From Arthrobacter glacialis (lineage in GTDB: Bacteria; Actinomycetota; Actinomycetes; Actinomycetales; Micrococcaceae): a stretch of DNA of 64,000 nucleotides. A program made the position numbers and the translations under genes. Positions 18,818 to 28,027 of the stretch are shown here, one piece after another (the first letter of the stretch is position 1; every line of letters begins with the position of its first letter). Under the pieces are notes generated by a model that did not search any database, was not told the DNA's origin, and saw only the letters and a program-made list of their open reading frames with translations. The stretch is taken from NCBI RefSeq assembly GCF_002909445.1, contig NZ_PPXC01000003.1, positions 124,001 to 188,000 on the forward strand, given 5' to 3'.

Positions 18818-19808
18818 ACCAACCCACGCGCATTGGCTGGTGCTGGGCGCCTCCGGTTTTGTTGGCAGTGCCGTAGTTGCCGAGCTCCGCGGCAGGGGGC
18901 TGAAGGTTGCCACGCTCGCAGCGCCACGGCTCAACAGCGTTGCAACAACCGCACAGGCGCTTGCGGACCAGGCCCGCCTTTTCACAAGTCCTGGCCGATC
19001 CACGAGCGCCGCTGACTATGCCGCGCTGCTGCAGGCATTTGACGGTGTGGATGTGGTGGTCAACGCCGCGGGGCTGGCAGCCCCCGGCGACGCCGAATCC
19101 CCAGCACTGACAGGCGCCAACGCTTTCCTGCCCGCCGTCATTGCCCTGGCCGCGCGCGCCGCCGGGGTCAAACGCTTGGTGCATCTGAGCAGCGCCTCGG
19201 TTCAGGGACACCGCCGCGTCATCGATGAAACCTCCGTCCGCGCCCCGTTCTCGGCCTACTCACGCTCCAAGACTCTCGGCGAAGAGGTGCTGGAAGTCCT
19301 GGCCGGCGACACCGTTGCGGCAGTAGATCCCGACTCGACAGTGGTGACCATTCGGGCCACCTCCGTCCAGGGGCCCAGCCGGTCCACCACCTTGTCACTG
19401 GCCAAAATTGCGGCGTCCCCGTTAGCCTCGGTGGCCTCGCCCGGAACCGCCCCAACACCCGTCAGCTCCATTGACTCCCTGGCCTGGTTTGTGGTGGAGG
19501 CGGGTGCATTCGCCGGCCATGTCCCGGCGCTGGTGCTGCAGCCGTGGGAGGGGCTTACCGTCACGGACGTGCTGGCCGCCGCCGGTGGGCAGGCACCCAT
19601 GGTGATTCCCGCGTGGCTGTGCCGGCCCATTCTGGCCTCGGGCTACTTTGTGTCCGGACTTTTGGGCGAACGCCTGCATGGTTCCCTTCGTCGGGTGGAA
19701 CTCATGTGGCTGGGTCAGGAGCAAACACCGGGTTGGGCCGAAGAAGTGGGGTTGGTGCCCCCGTCCGCCATCCGGCCGCTGTTGGAGCGAGTCAGTCTCA
19801 CCCTGTAG
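18807..19808 (+). CDS. NAD-dependent epimerase/dehydratase family protein
   Basis: A 333-residue extended-SDR protein. The dinucleotide motif is GASGFVGSAV, a Ser-rich strand reads LVHLSSASVQG, and the catalytic pair is Tyr and Lys in YSRSK. The substrate is probably a nucleotide sugar or a glycan precursor, given the two glycosyltransferases before it. It overlaps the preceding gene by 11 bases and is the last gene of the three-gene transcript. Confidence 0.82.
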   Translation: MSSEPTHAHWLVLGASGFVGSAVVAELRGRGLKVATLAAPRLNSVATTAQALADQARLFTSPGRSTSAADYAALLQAFDGVDVVVNAAGLAAPGDAESPALTGANAFLPAVIALAARAAGVKRLVHLSSASVQGHRRVIDETSVRAPFSAYSRSKTLGEEVLEVLAGDTVAAVDPDSTVVTIRATSVQGPSRSTTLSLAKIAASPLASVASPGTAPTPVSSIDSLAWFVVEAGAFAGHVPALVLQPWEGLTVTDVLAAAGGQAPMVIPAWLCRPILASGYFVSGLLGERLHGSLRRVELMWLGQEQTPGWAEEVGLVPPSAIRPLLERVSLTL

Positions 19809-19926
19809 GGAGTTTCTGCCGTGGCAGGTACCAACAGTGCCTGCCACAACTTTCGGTCCTGACATACGGTTGTGACCACGGACCAGATCCGAGGTCCGCG
19901 ATCAACATGTCAGCAAGGACTCAAGA

Positions 19927-20316
19927 ATGCACCTGGTACCCAAGACTCCAACCACCAAAGGACCCGCCGAGATGTTTTGCGGCGACGTCCACTTCGACGT
20001 CATCGCCGCTGGCGAGGCCCCTTCACGGCTGCGCGTCAACCTTGTTCGTTTCGCCCCCGGCGCACACACCGCCTGGCACCGCCATGCCAATGGCCAGACA
20101 CTTCACATCACCGACGGGATGGGGCTGGTGCAATCCCGCGGCGGGGACATCATTGAGATGCGTCAGGGCGACACCGTCTACACTCCCCCGGGCGTTTGGC
20201 ACTGGCACGGCGCCACACCCGAACACTTCATGGCACATTTGGCCATGTGGGAATCACTGGCCGAAGGCCAGGACGGGCCGGAGACCGAATGGGGCGAGCA
20301 CGTCCAACTCGGCTGA
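19927..20316 (+). CDS. Small cupin, hydroxynitrile-lyase-like
   Basis: A 129-residue single-domain cupin. The metal motif reads HTAWHRHANGQTLHITDG, with Gln where most cupins have Glu, and the second motif is PPGVWHWHGATP with a His ligand. This pattern is found in the manganese-dependent cupins related to bacterial (R)-hydroxynitrile lyases and in carboxymuconolactone-decarboxylase-associated cupins. The physiological substrate is unknown. An AAGGA site lies about 7 bases upstream of the ATG. The gene stands alone, 118 bases after the glycan cassette, and faces tsaC. Confidence 0.78.
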   Translation: MHLVPKTPTTKGPAEMFCGDVHFDVIAAGEAPSRLRVNLVRFAPGAHTAWHRHANGQTLHITDGMGLVQSRGGDIIEMRQGDTVYTPPGVWHWHGATPEHFMAHLAMWESLAEGQDGPETEWGEHVQLG

Positions 20317-20331
20317 CCACAGGAAACGGTG

Positions 20332-20383
20332 AGTGTGCAGCTGATGCGAGTTGGGGGGGCCCACCTCGCACCAGCTGCACACT
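20332..20383. terminator. Large imperfect palindrome between convergent genes
   Basis: Arms of 24 bases (20332-20355 and 20360-20383) match at 22 positions, starting AGTGTGCAGCTG and ending CAGCTGCACACT, with a loop of four G. It can end transcripts of the cupin gene and of tsaC. Confidence 0.7.
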
Positions 20384-20401
20384 GACCGCAGGGAATGGTG
20401 C

Positions 20402-21268
20402 CTAAGTCGTCGTTTCGGGATCCTTGTTGTCCAAGTCCACGGGTTCAGCCGCTGATTTCGGGACAGACCCGGGGGCGGGCTTGCTCAGATTGATGGGCGG
20501 AGCAGCCTCATCGGCTGCTTCCGCTTCAGTGGATTCAACTGATTCACCGTCAGTTTCGGCCGGTTCGTCCTTGGTCAGGTTCGGCGGGGACCACATTTCC
20601 GGTTCCGGCTCGGAGCCCAAGGCACTGGGCACAATCTTTTGGATGTCGGCGAGGGAAATGGCGCCCTCACGGACCACGCGCAGGCGCAGGCCGGTGGCGT
20701 CCACAATGGTGGACGGAGTGGGATCGGTTCCCTCCAGCGGACGGAAGCCGCCCTCCAAATACACCTCAACCGATTCTGCCAGTTGGGCACGGGCTTCGGA
20801 GGCTGTCTGTGCCGCCGGCTGACCGGTCCGGTTGGCACTGGATACTGCAAGGGGGCCCGTGAGAGTCAGCAGATCAAGGGCCAACTGGTCATCTGGCACA
20901 CGCAAGGCCACAGTGCCCACGGTGTCGCCCAAATCCCAGGTCAACGAGGGCTGGGCGTGGAAGATCAGGGTCAAGGGGCCGGGCCAGTACTTCTCCGCAA
21001 GCTTCCGGGCGTCGTCTGGAATCTCTGTGGCCAGACCCTCCATGGTGCCAATGCGCGGCATCAACACCGGAGGCGGCATGTTGCGGCCGCGGCCCTTGGC
21101 AGCCAGCAAGGTGGCCACTGCCTGGGGCGAGAACGCGTCTGCGGCAACGCCGTAAACGGTATCCGTGGGCATGACGATAACTTGCTTGGCAGCAATGGCC
21201 TTCTGTGCGTGGGCAAGACCCTCGGCGCGCTGGGCATCATTGGTGCAGTTATAAGAAGTGGTACTCAC
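20402..21268 (-). CDS. tsaC: L-threonylcarbamoyladenylate synthase
   Basis: The TsaC/Sua5/YrdC enzyme makes threonylcarbamoyl-AMP from threonine, bicarbonate and ATP for the t6A modification at tRNA position 37. The first 215 residues form the YrdC domain with IVMPTDTVYGVAADAF, KGRGRNMPPPVLM, YWPGPLTLIF and AVSSANRTG. A 70-residue acidic Glu/Pro/Ala-rich tail follows that is not part of the catalytic fold. It lacks the separate Sua5 C-terminal domain. The start codon is a GTG. In the conserved order it lies between prmC and wecA. Confidence 0.92.
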   Translation of the reverse strand: MSTTSYNCTNDAQRAEGLAHAQKAIAAKQVIVMPTDTVYGVAADAFSPQAVATLLAAKGRGRNMPPPVLMPRIGTMEGLATEIPDDARKLAEKYWPGPLTLIFHAQPSLTWDLGDTVGTVALRVPDDQLALDLLTLTGPLAVSSANRTGQPAAQTASEARAQLAESVEVYLEGGFRPLEGTDPTPSTIVDATGLRLRVVREGAISLADIQKIVPSALGSEPEPEMWSPPNLTKDEPAETDGESVESTEAEAADEAAPPINLSKPAPGSVPKSAAEPVDLDNKDPETTT

Positions 21269-21341
21269 AAGTTCATTCTTTCATCACGGCGCCCATAGAT
21301 TTGAACGCGCACAGCCAATCATGAAGTTAGAGCGCAATAAT

Positions 21342-22232
21342 CTAGCGGCGGTAGCCGCTGGTGGCCCTGTCGCGCCCGGTCAAATCCAGGTGTGTGCGCA
21401 CATTGCGCCACTGTCCGCTCTGCTCAAACAGCTCCGCCATTTGTTCTGCCTGCACTTCTGCATGCTCCATGACGAAGAAGCCACCCGGGCGCAGAAGCCG
21501 CGCAGCACTTGCCAAGGCCGCCTTGGGCATGTCCATGCCGTCCGCTCCCCCGCCGTAAAGCGCCATGTGCGGGTCGTACAGCCGAACTTCCACGTCCCGC
21601 GGAATGGCATCGGCTGGAATGTATGGCGGGTTGGACACCACCACGTCCACTGTTCCCTCCAGTTCGCCCAGAGCATCTCGCATGTCGCCTCGAACCAAGG
21701 TGGCGCCGGTGTTGGCCAGATTCTTCGCAGCCCACGGGTATGCGTCGTCACTGAGTTCCACAGCGTAGACGCGGGTTCCGGCGGCCTCCGTGGCCATGGC
21801 ACCGGCGATGGCACCGGAGCCCGTGCCGAGATCAACGGCGAGAAGTTCGGTCTCCCCACCGCGTTCTTGGCGCAGCCGTGCTAATACGTCGATGGCCAAT
21901 TGAACCACGGATTCAGTCTCCGGCCGCGGCACGAAGACGCCCTTGCCCACGGCCAGTTCAAGGTGCCTGAAATAGGCGATACCGGTGATGTGCTGCAGGG
22001 GTTCGCGAGCGGCACGACGTGCCACCAGCTCCGCATAGCCCGCAGGTGCTACAGCTGTGCCAAATAGCATGGCAGCCAATTCTCCCAGGCCCACACCGAG
22101 CAGGTGCGCAGCTAAAAGCTGGGCATCCACCGCCGGTGAGGGCACGCCGGCGGCCGCAAGGGCCGCCGTCGCTCCCGAAACAGCATCAGAAAGGCTACTG
22201 GTCACCCAGGGCGTCCAAACGGGTTTGCTCAT
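21342..22232 (-). CDS. prmC: Peptide chain release factor N5-glutamine methyltransferase
   Basis: PrmC (HemK) methylates the GGQ glutamine of release factors using S-adenosylmethionine. In the 296 residues an N-terminal helical substrate domain precedes the methyltransferase fold with [14 protein letters not shown] and the hallmark NPPYIPADA. It overlaps the end of prfA, its substrate gene, by 38 bases if the ATG at 22232 is used; GTG 22205 is a shorter alternative. Confidence 0.93.
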   Translation of the reverse strand: MSKPVWTPWVTSSLSDAVSGATAALAAAGVPSPAVDAQLLAAHLLGVGLGELAAMLFGTAVAPAGYAELVARRAAREPLQHITGIAYFRHLELAVGKGVFVPRPETESVVQLAIDVLARLRQERGGETELLAVDLGTGSGAIAGAMATEAAGTRVYAVELSDDAYPWAAKNLANTGATLVRGDMRDALGELEGTVDVVVSNPPYIPADAIPRDVEVRLYDPHMALYGGGADGMDMPKAALASAARLLRPGGFFVMEHAEVQAEQMAELFEQSGQWRNVRTHLDLTGRDRATSGYRR

Positions 22233-23271
22233 CCATCACAATGGCCGACTGGACAACGGGTTCCAGGTCACCGTTCATGACGGCGTCAAGGTTGTAGGCC
22301 TTGTACCCGGTGCGGTGGTCGGCGATCCGGTTTTCCGGGTAGTTGTACGTGCGGATGCGCTCGGAACGGTCCATGGTGCGGATCTGCGACTTGCGCACGG
22401 CCGAGTTCTCGGCGTCGATGATGGCCTGCTGGTGGGCCAGGATGCGGGCACGCAGCACGCGCATGCCTGCCTCACGGTTTTGCAGCTGCGACTTCTCATT
22501 CTGCATGGCGACCACAATGCCCGTGGGCAAGTGCGTGATGCGCACTGCAGAGTCAGTGGTGTTAACCGACTGGCCACCGGGGCCAGAGGAACGGTAAACG
22601 TCAATCTTAAGGTCGTTTTGGTTGATGTCCACTTCCTCGGGCTCATCAACTTCCGGCAGCACCAGAACACCGGCAGCGGAGGTGTGGATGCGCCCCTGGG
22701 ACTCGGTGGCCGGCACGCGCTGCACGCGGTGCACGCCGCCCTCAAACTTCAGGCGGGCAAATACGCCTTCGGCGGGGTCGTTGGAACGGCCCTTGACGGC
22801 GATGGAAATATCCTTGTAGCCGCCAAGGTCTGAATGCGTGGCTGAGATGACTTCAGTCTTCCACCCACGATTTTCGGCATAACGCGTGTACATGCGCACC
22901 AGGTCGGCGGCGAACAGCGCAGCTTCATCGCCACCTTCGCCGGCCTTGACTTCAAGGATCACATCACGGGCGTCGTCCGGATCGCGCGGGATCAACAGGC
23001 GGCGCAGCTTCTCCTGCGCCGCGGCCAGTTGCTCCTCCAAAACAGGCACCTCAGCAGCAAACTCTGCGTCCTCGGCAGCCATTTCCTTGGCAGCTTCGAG
23101 GTCATCGCTGATTGTTTCAACCTGGTGGTAGCCTTCCACCACATTGCTCAGTTCCGCATAGCGGCGGCCGAGCTTGCGTGCCAGCGACTGATCAGCATGC
23201 ACCTCGGGTTCGCTCAGACGCATCTGCAACTCGGCATGCTCATCGAGCAACCCATGGATTGATTCAAACAT
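22195..23271 (-). CDS. prfA: Peptide chain release factor 1
   Basis: RF1 recognises UAA and UAG and triggers peptide release. The 358-residue length is standard. The GGQ loop reads [18 protein letters not shown], and the PxT-type anticodon-mimic region lies in [14 protein letters not shown]. The start at ATG 23271 has a GAGAGG site 7 bases upstream; the longer frame adds sequence with no family support. Unlike M. tuberculosis, no rpmE (L31) lies between rho and prfA. Confidence 0.96.
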   Translation of the reverse strand: MFESIHGLLDEHAELQMRLSEPEVHADQSLARKLGRRYAELSNVVEGYHQVETISDDLEAAKEMAAEDAEFAAEVPVLEEQLAAAQEKLRRLLIPRDPDDARDVILEVKAGEGGDEAALFAADLVRMYTRYAENRGWKTEVISATHSDLGGYKDISIAVKGRSNDPAEGVFARLKFEGGVHRVQRVPATESQGRIHTSAAGVLVLPEVDEPEEVDINQNDLKIDVYRSSGPGGQSVNTTDSAVRITHLPTGIVVAMQNEKSQLQNREAGMRVLRARILAHQQAIIDAENSAVRKSQIRTMDRSERIRTYNYPENRIADHRTGYKAYNLDAVMNGDLEPVVQSAIVMDEQTRLDALGDQ

Positions 23272-23342
23272 TTCAAAACCTCTCTCGACGTAAGTCAAGT
23301 CTAATAACTTCAAGATGATGCGCTGCCGGCGCCGTCACGGAA

Positions 23343-23427
23343 AGCTGTTAACGCACTAATCCGCCCGAAGTAGAGAAGGAGCCTGGGCGGGCCCCTTCTC
23401 TACGAAGGCGGATTAGTTTGAACAGCT
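23343..23427. terminator. Extended palindrome at the rho 3' end
   Basis: Nested arms pair across 85 bases: AGCTGTT (23343-23349) with AACAGCT, CTAATCCGCC (23356-23365) with GGCGGATTAG, and TAGAGAAGG (23371-23379) with CCTTCTCTA. The outer right arm includes the rho stop codon. The structure may both end rho transcription and protect its mRNA. Confidence 0.75.
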
Positions 23428-25591
23428 ATTTGTCTTGTTCGGCCTTGGAGCCCAGGGTTGTCTTCTGGATCTGCATGAGGAACTCGACGTTGGAGCCTGT
23501 TTCACGGATCTTGGAGGTGAGCAGTTCAAGGGACTGCTGCATTTCCAGGCCGGAAAGAACGCGGCGCAGGCGCCACATGATCTTGACCTCTTCCGGGGAC
23601 AGCAGGTTTTCTTCGCGGCGAGTACCCGAGGCGTTGACGTCAACGGCCGGGAAGATGCGCTTGTCAGCCAGCTGGCGGGACAGGCGCAGCTCCATGTTGC
23701 CGGTGCCCTTGAACTCCTCGAAGATGACCTCATCAGCCTTGGAACCGGTTTCCACCAGTGCCGTGGCCAAGATGGTCAGTGAGCCGCCGTTTTCGATGTT
23801 GCGGGCCGCACCGAAGAAACGCTTGGGCGGGTACAGGGCAGCAGAGTCCACACCACCGGAAAGGATGCGTCCGGAGGACGGGGCAGAGTTGTTGTAGGCA
23901 CGGCCCAAACGGGTCATGGAGTCCAGCAGAACAACAACGTCCATGCCCATTTCCACCAGGCGCTTGGCACGCTCAATGGAGAGCTCGGCAACCTGGGTGT
24001 GGTCATCGGCCGGACGGTCGAAGGTGGAGGCAATAACCTCACCCTTGACGGTGCGCTGCATGTCGGTGACTTCTTCAGGGCGTTCGTCAACAAGAACCAT
24101 CATGAGGTGAACCTCAGGATTGTTGATGGTGATGGCGTTGGCAATGGACTGCAGGATCAAGGTCTTGCCAGCCTTGGGCGGGGACACGATCAAACCGCGC
24201 TGGCCCTTGCCGATGGGCGCCACCAGGTCGATGACGCGGGGGCCGATCTTCTTGGGATCGGTCTCCAGACGCAGACGCTCTGAGGGGTACAGCGGCACGA
24301 GCTTGGAGAACTCAACACGGTCCTTGAGCTCGTCCGGGTTCTTGCCGTTGACGCTGGTGACGCGCACCAAGGCGTTGAACTTCTGGCGGGCGGTCTGGGC
24401 CTGGCTGCGGTCTTCGCCTTCGCGCGGTGCACGGATGGCACCAACCACTGCATCGCCCTTGCGCAGGTTGTACTTCTTGACCTGTGAGAGGGAAACGTAA
24501 ACATCGTTGGAGCCGGGCAGGTAGCCGGAGGTGCGCACGAATGCGTAGTTTTCCAGGATGTCCAAGATGCCGGCTACGGGCAGCAGCACGTCATCTTCGG
24601 TGACCTCGGTGTCATCAAAGTCGGGACCGGCGTTGCGGCCGCGGCGGCGCTCGTTGCGGTCACGGAAACGGTCGTTGCGATCATTGCGGTCGTTGCGGCT
24701 GTTGTTGCCACTTCGATCGTTGTTGCCGCTGCGATCGTTGCGCTCGGTTGACTCGTTGACGTTGCGGTCACGACGGTTGCGGCGGTTGCGGTTGTTGCGC
24801 GAGCCGTCTTCGTCGTCGTTGTTGGTGCTCGCGTTGCGATCGCCGGCTGCGCGCTCTCCGGTGTTGCGCTCGGTGACATTCCGCTCACCTGCGTTGCGCT
24901 GGTTGCGCTGGTTATTGTTGCGCTGGTTGCGCTGATTGCGATCGTTGCCTTCACCGTTATCACCGGCAGATTCAGCCTGTGTGGCCTCGTTGGCCTCGGC
25001 GGGAGCGGATTCGACGGCGGCCGGAGCCTCGTTTGCAGCCTCCTGCTGGCGTCCGCCACCTTGTGCACGGCGGTTGCGGGTGCGCGTAGGGCGGCGGTTT
25101 TCGCCGTCGTTCTCGGCAGTTTCAGGCGCAGCAGCCTCGGTAGGCTCGACGGCGGCCGGAGCCTGGGCTACAACGCCAGCTTCTGCGCTGGTACCGGTGG
25201 TGATGATGCCGTCGCTGCTGGCAGCGCGGCGGGTGCGGCCACGGCCACGGGCAGGACGCTCAGTTGCGTCAGTTGCGCCGGAGGTAGACTCGGCAGCGCC
25301 CTTGTTCTCGGCAATGGGCTCGGCCGTCTTTGCCGGTGCGGACTCGGCGGGAGCCTTGGTGCCGCGGCTCTGGCGGTCGGCAACCGATGATCCGCGCTGG
25401 TGTGCTGAAATGGCTTCAACAAGATCGCCCTTGCGCATCCTGGAACCGCCAGTGATGCCTAACTGTCCAGCCAAAACCTGCAACTGGGCAAGCTTTAGTC
25501 CAGCCAGTCCCGCGGACTTGGCAGGTGCGTTGGTTGTGGTGTCCGCATCAGCAGCTGTGGGAGCAGCGGCTGAAGTAATTGTTTCGGTCAC
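23426..25591 (-). CDS. rho: Transcription termination factor Rho, with large disordered insertion
   Basis: A hexameric RNA helicase that ends transcription, 721 residues against about 420 in E. coli. The N-terminal Rho_N helical domain (about residues 28-70, LAGLKLAQLQVLAGQLGI) is followed by roughly 260 low-complexity residues. These are Ala/Glu-rich at first and then dominated by Asn/Arg/Asp repeats (RNQRNQRNNNQRNQRN). The RNA-binding cold-shock domain and the RecA-type ATPase come next, with Walker A PPKAGKT and DSMTRLGRAYN. Such insertions are known in actinobacterial Rho and add RNA-binding capacity. The start is GTG 25591, behind GGGGAAGGA; the upstream ATG frame lacks family support. 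Confidence 0.95.
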   Translation of the reverse strand: MTETITSAAAPTAADADTTTNAPAKSAGLAGLKLAQLQVLAGQLGITGGSRMRKGDLVEAISAHQRGSSVADRQSRGTKAPAESAPAKTAEPIAENKGAAESTSGATDATERPARGRGRTRRAASSDGIITTGTSAEAGVVAQAPAAVEPTEAAAPETAENDGENRRPTRTRNRRAQGGGRQQEAANEAPAAVESAPAEANEATQAESAGDNGEGNDRNQRNQRNNNQRNQRNAGERNVTERNTGERAAGDRNASTNNDDEDGSRNNRNRRNRRDRNVNESTERNDRSGNNDRSGNNSRNDRNDRNDRFRDRNERRRGRNAGPDFDDTEVTEDDVLLPVAGILDILENYAFVRTSGYLPGSNDVYVSLSQVKKYNLRKGDAVVGAIRAPREGEDRSQAQTARQKFNALVRVTSVNGKNPDELKDRVEFSKLVPLYPSERLRLETDPKKIGPRVIDLVAPIGKGQRGLIVSPPKAGKTLILQSIANAITINNPEVHLMMVLVDERPEEVTDMQRTVKGEVIASTFDRPADDHTQVAELSIERAKRLVEMGMDVVVLLDSMTRLGRAYNNSAPSSGRILSGGVDSAALYPPKRFFGAARNIENGGSLTILATALVETGSKADEVIFEEFKGTGNMELRLSRQLADKRIFPAVDVNASGTRREENLLSPEEVKIMWRLRRVLSGLEMQQSLELLTSKIRETGSNVEFLMQIQKTTLGSKAEQDK

Positions 25592-25921
25592 GAAGGATCC
25601 TTCCCCCTCGATGGCGGGCCCAATTATTGGGGCCGCGATGATTAGTGTCAGATTCCTCTGTTGTTGCCGCACAGGCTCACAGGGAAAATCTGAGGTTCCA
25701 TTCCGTTTCCCCACAAAACGACGGGGGTGAAATGGAATGGTGAAATTCACTCTTTGAATCAAATCTCAAATGGTGTGACTCTCTGGATCGCTACGGCGGC
25801 TGCCGAAAGTTCAATCCAGTAGGCACCGCACAAGATAACGCGGGCCACAAGAGCGGCATCAAGGCCAATAAACATACTTCATTTCCGCAACTGCCGTTTA
25901 AAAGCAGCTTGAGGAAGGTGT
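25592..25921 (-). other. Rho 5' leader and spacer to thrB (about 330 bases, no gene)
   Basis: No convincing gene is present. The rho-proximal part carries two structured elements. One is a hairpin at 25698-25741 whose arms contain CCATTCC and GGAATGG. The other is a compact GGCCC/GGGCC palindrome at 25617-25634, just before the ribosome site. rho genes often autoregulate through their leader, so these are candidates for control elements. The part nearer thrB shows no recognisable signal. Confidence 0.5.
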
Positions 25922-26911
25922 TTATAAGCTGGGATGCACTTCCACTTTAGCACCTTCAAGGTCCACCTGGAGCCGCAGAACACGCCAAGACACGCCGGAA
26001 ATCGCGGGCATGGATGTGCTTGCACCCAATTCGTTGATCCGGTGCACTATCAGCTCAGCTTCTTCAACACCATTGGCAAGTGTCATGACCGTTGGCCCGG
26101 CACCTGAAATGAAGGCGGCGTGGCCTTCTTGGCGCAATTGTGCCACCAGGGCTGCACTGCCGGGCATGGCTTCTGCACGGTAATCCTGGTGCAGGTAGTC
26201 ACGGGTGCCGGCGAGCAACAGCGTCGGCTCGGCACTCAGGGCATGCATCAACAACGCTGCCCTACCCGAATTTGCCGCAGCGTCTGCGTGCGGAACAGTT
26301 GCCGGCAGCATGCCGCGGGCACGTTCTGTTTTCAATTCCACATCGGGAATGGCGGCCACCGGAATGACCCCTGCGTGTGGCATGACCTTGGCACTGGCGA
26401 AACCGGCAGCTTCTTGCCAGGAAACAGCGACGGCGCCAAAGATGGCCGGGGCCACGTTGTCCGGATGGCCTTCAAGTTCCGAGGCCAGCTGCAAAACCCA
26501 GGCATCGTCTTGCTGGTCGGCCGGGGCAACCAAGGCGTTGGCAGCCATGATGGCTGCCACAATGGCCGACGCCGAGGAGCCCAGGCCGCGGCCGTGTGGG
26601 AGTACGTTACTCGCCGAAACGCGCAATCCCCCACGGCTGTAGCCCAGGCGTTCCCAGACCAGGTCCATGGTCTTGACCACCAGGTGACTGGCATCCCTTG
26701 GCAGGGACTCAACCCCTTCCCCGCTTAGTTCAAACTCCAGCGCCGGGGTCTCCAACACGGTGATGCTCAAGGTGTCGTAGAGCGAAACGGCCAGGCCCAG
26801 GGAATCAAAGCCGGGGCCAAGATTCGCGCTGGTGCCGGGGACGCGCACGGTGGCGGTGGCCCCGGTTGCGGGAGTTTTCAGAAGCGGGGAAGTCATGGTG
26901 AGCCCTGTCAT
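25922..26911 (-). CDS. thrB: Homoserine kinase
   Basis: ThrB phosphorylates homoserine with ATP, the step before threonine synthase. The 329 residues form a GHMP kinase: VRVPGTSANLGPGFDSLG at the N-terminus, the ATP loop LPHGRGLGSSASAIVAA, and the C-terminal AAFISGAGPTVM. The ATG at 26911 lies 12 bases after the thrC stop; ATG 26896 (CAGGG upstream) is equally possible. Confidence 0.95.
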   Translation of the reverse strand: MTGLTMTSPLLKTPATGATATVRVPGTSANLGPGFDSLGLAVSLYDTLSITVLETPALEFELSGEGVESLPRDASHLVVKTMDLVWERLGYSRGGLRVSASNVLPHGRGLGSSASAIVAAIMAANALVAPADQQDDAWVLQLASELEGHPDNVAPAIFGAVAVSWQEAAGFASAKVMPHAGVIPVAAIPDVELKTERARGMLPATVPHADAAANSGRAALLMHALSAEPTLLLAGTRDYLHQDYRAEAMPGSAALVAQLRQEGHAAFISGAGPTVMTLANGVEEAELIVHRINELGASTSMPAISGVSWRVLRLQVDLEGAKVEVHPSL

Positions 26912-26923
26912 GATGGTGTGCTG

Positions 26924-28027
26924 CTAGTCCGTCAGGCCCAGTGCGGTGGCAACTGTGACCACGTCAAAGGGAACTGACTTCGGCTCGGCCGCGCTGCCAT
27001 CGGCGTTTTTCAGGGCCCAGTCGGGATCCTTCAAACCGTGGCCGGTGACAGTGACGACAAAGGTCTTGCCTGTGGGGACCTGGCCGGCTGCGTGCTTCTT
27101 GATCAAGCCGGCAACACCTGCTGCCGAACCCGGTTCAACAAAGACGCCTTCCTTGGCTGAGAGCCAGCGGTGGGCGGCAAGGATTTCTTCATCCGTCACG
27201 GCTTCGATGAGTCCACCGGACTCATCGCGGGCCGCAATGGCCATGTCCCAGGACGCCGGGTTGCCAATGCGAATGGCCGTGGCGATGGTGTCCGGCTCGG
27301 TGATGGGGTGGCCGGCCACGAACGGTGCTGCGCCAGCTGCCTGGAAGCCCCACATGATGGGGGTGTGCGTGGAGACTGCAGGCAGGGTGCCGGCAGTTGC
27401 CGACTCGTAGGGGGCTGCGTATTCGCGGTAGCCCCTCCAGTAGGCGCTGATGTTGCCTGCGTTGCCAACGGGCAGCACATGGTAATCCGGAGCGTCACCC
27501 AGGGCGTCAACTACCTCAAAGGCGCCAGTCTTCTGGCCTTCAATGCGTGCTGGGTTAACCGAGTTCACCAGGAAAACGGGGTAGGAGTCAGCCAGCTTGC
27601 GGGCCACATCCAGGCAGTTGTCAAAGTTGCCGTCAACTTGCAAAATGGTGGCGCCGTGGGCCACGGCCTGGCTGAGCTTGCCCATGGAAATCTTGCCCTC
27701 AGGCACCAAGACCGCACAGGTGAGCCCGGCAGCCTTGGCATAGGCTGCCGCGGAGGCTGAGGTGTTGCCGGTGGAAGCGCAAACCACTGCCTTGGCCCCT
27801 GCCGCAACAGCTGCCGTCATGGCCATGGTCATGCCGCGGTCCTTGAAGGAACCGGTGGGGTTCATGCCCTCCACCTTCAGGTAGACCTTGGAACCGGTGA
27901 GCTCGGAAAGGTGCGTAGCGAACACCAGCGGTGTGCCACCTTCACCCAACGTGATGATCTTGGTTTCTGCCGTGACCGGCAAACGCTCTGCATATTCGCG
28001 GACAACTCCGCGCCACTGGTGAGCCAT
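26924..28027 (-). CDS. thrC: Threonine synthase
   Basis: A PLP enzyme converting O-phosphohomoserine to threonine. The 367 residues fit the short bacterial type. The PLP lysine lies in [12 protein letters not shown], and [16 protein letters not shown] and the glycine loop [12 protein letters not shown] bind the cofactor phosphate. Its start overlaps the hom stop (TAATG), so the genes are coupled. Confidence 0.96.
   Translation of the reverse strand: MAHQWRGVVREYAERLPVTAETKIITLGEGGTPLVFATHLSELTGSKVYLKVEGMNPTGSFKDRGMTMAMTAAVAAGAKAVVCASTGNTSASAAAYAKAAGLTCAVLVPEGKISMGKLSQAVAHGATILQVDGNFDNCLDVARKLADSYPVFLVNSVNPARIEGQKTGAFEVVDALGDAPDYHVLPVGNAGNISAYWRGYREYAAPYESATAGTLPAVSTHTPIMWGFQAAGAAPFVAGHPITEPDTIATAIRIGNPASWDMAIAARDESGGLIEAVTDEEILAAHRWLSAKEGVFVEPGSAAGVAGLIKKHAAGQVPTGKTFVVTVTGHGLKDPDWALKNADGSAAEPKSVPFDVVTVATALGLTD

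Noticed and set aside
24936-25730. 264-residue open frame antisense to rho, and similar long antisense frames over lysA (29627-30853), atpA (9239-10177) and the dehydratase gene (14934-16004)
   Set aside because: They are mirror frames of GC-rich coding sequence. Their translations are rich in Gly, Arg, His and Ala with no domain, and each lies wholly inside a certain gene.
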